The notes under the pieces were generated by a model. That model searched no databases. It was not told where the DNA came from and worked only from the letters and a program-made list of their open reading frames with translations. The position numbers and the translations under genes were made by a program. From the NCBI GenBank assembly GCA_001939145.1, contig LSRX01000507.1, forward strand, positions 216,209 to 280,208: a stretch of DNA of 64,000 bases, written 5' to 3'. Shown here in pieces: positions 63,546 through 64,000 of the stretch (positions are counted from its first letter, which is position 1; the number at the start of each line of letters is the position of its first letter). The stretch is from Symbiodinium microadriaticum (Eukaryota; Sar; Dinophyceae; Suessiales; Symbiodiniaceae).

Positions 63546-63579
<34 letters not shown>

Positions 63580-63790
63580 TAGCAGACTACCCAACCAAAA
63601 CAACGAACACCACCACCAACAACAACAACCACAACAACAGCACCAGCAGCAGCAGAAGCACCAACAACAACAACAACAACCACCATCACAACCACAACCA
63701 CAACCACCACCGCCACCACCACCGCCACCGCCACCACTCACAACCACAAAAAAAACAACCACAACCCCAACCACGACCACCACGACTACG
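63479..63790. repeat. GGT, GCA/GTA and CAA/CAC triplet microsatellites
   Basis: About 22 GGT units (63480-63545), then GCA and GTA triplets, then a long CAA/CAC/CAG tract to about 63790. Encodes Gly, Val, Gln, Thr or Pro runs depending on frame; no gene claimed. Confidence 0.93.
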
Positions 63791-64000
63791 ACGACGGCCG
63801 ACAACTCGAAATTCATGACTGAAGAAGATCGTACTTACGAGTACGTAGATAGATTAGAGCGACGAGGAACGTAGTCTAGTTGCCAAGGTTCTTGGGAAAC
63901 GTGTCGTTCCAGACCACAACCGCTCCGCGCACCATCTCGAAAGGAGCTCGCTGCTCAGCGAGACTTGTGAAGAGACCTTGATCTGCACGAGCTACGGGTC

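Noticed and set aside
63405..63874. Gly/Val/Gln-rich proteins at the right edge
   Set aside because: Derived from GGT and CAA triplet tracts; both strands and all frames are open.

Overview
The window looks like nuclear DNA of a dinoflagellate, most likely Symbiodiniaceae or a close relative (inference). Support comes from four things read in the sequence: an actin gene in 14 pieces whose introns begin GC, GA or GT and always end AG before a G; a DIRS-like tyrosine-recombinase retroelement that carries a cytosine-methyltransferase-like domain; scattered plant/alveolate-type telomere-like CCCTAAA/TTTAGGG motifs; and very low density of long uninterrupted reading frames. Two runs of N (6915-7784 and 25338-25926) are assembly gaps. 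Most long open frames here are chance or microsatellite frames, and real genes have to be read as short exons.

Central region, 20.0-33.3 kb, minus strand: a complete actin gene. Fourteen exons join in frame to 376 codons plus a stop (1131 nt) over 13,316 bases. Its third intron (32674-25104, about 7.6 kb) holds a DIRS-like element in the same orientation: gag-like frames at about 31.8-30.1 kb, a pol frame with reverse transcriptase and RNase H at 30.1-26.7 kb, and a tyrosine recombinase running into the 25.3-25.9 kb gap. The methyltransferase-like domain lies between the first and second acidic catalytic positions of the RNase H, so it seems nested inside that domain, and its motif VI is altered.

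Left region, 1-20 kb: a probable minus-strand gene at the left edge (exons near 1-193 and 1150-1467), several isolated candidate exons, telomere-like DNA, and microsatellites. Right of actin, 33.4-47 kb: mostly repeats. These include a diverged about 80-base tandem repeat (41.6-42.6 kb), a fragment of LINE endonuclease between two (TAG)n tracts (44.5-44.9 kb), and small inverted-repeat elements. At 47.1-55.4 kb, minus strand, there is a run of exon-like segments; five of them (55445 to 52879) join in phase and encode two tandem cysteine modules with identical spacing, suggesting a secreted or surface protein. At 56.5-64 kb there are a few exon candidates on both strands and very long microsatellites (CATA at 55.6-56.3 kb, ATG at 59.6-60.2 kb, GGT/CAA at 63.5-63.8 kb).

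There is no operon-like organisation. Exon candidates other than actin, the retroelement and the cysteine-module gene rest only on open frame, residue composition and AG|G borders, and transcript evidence would be needed to fix them.
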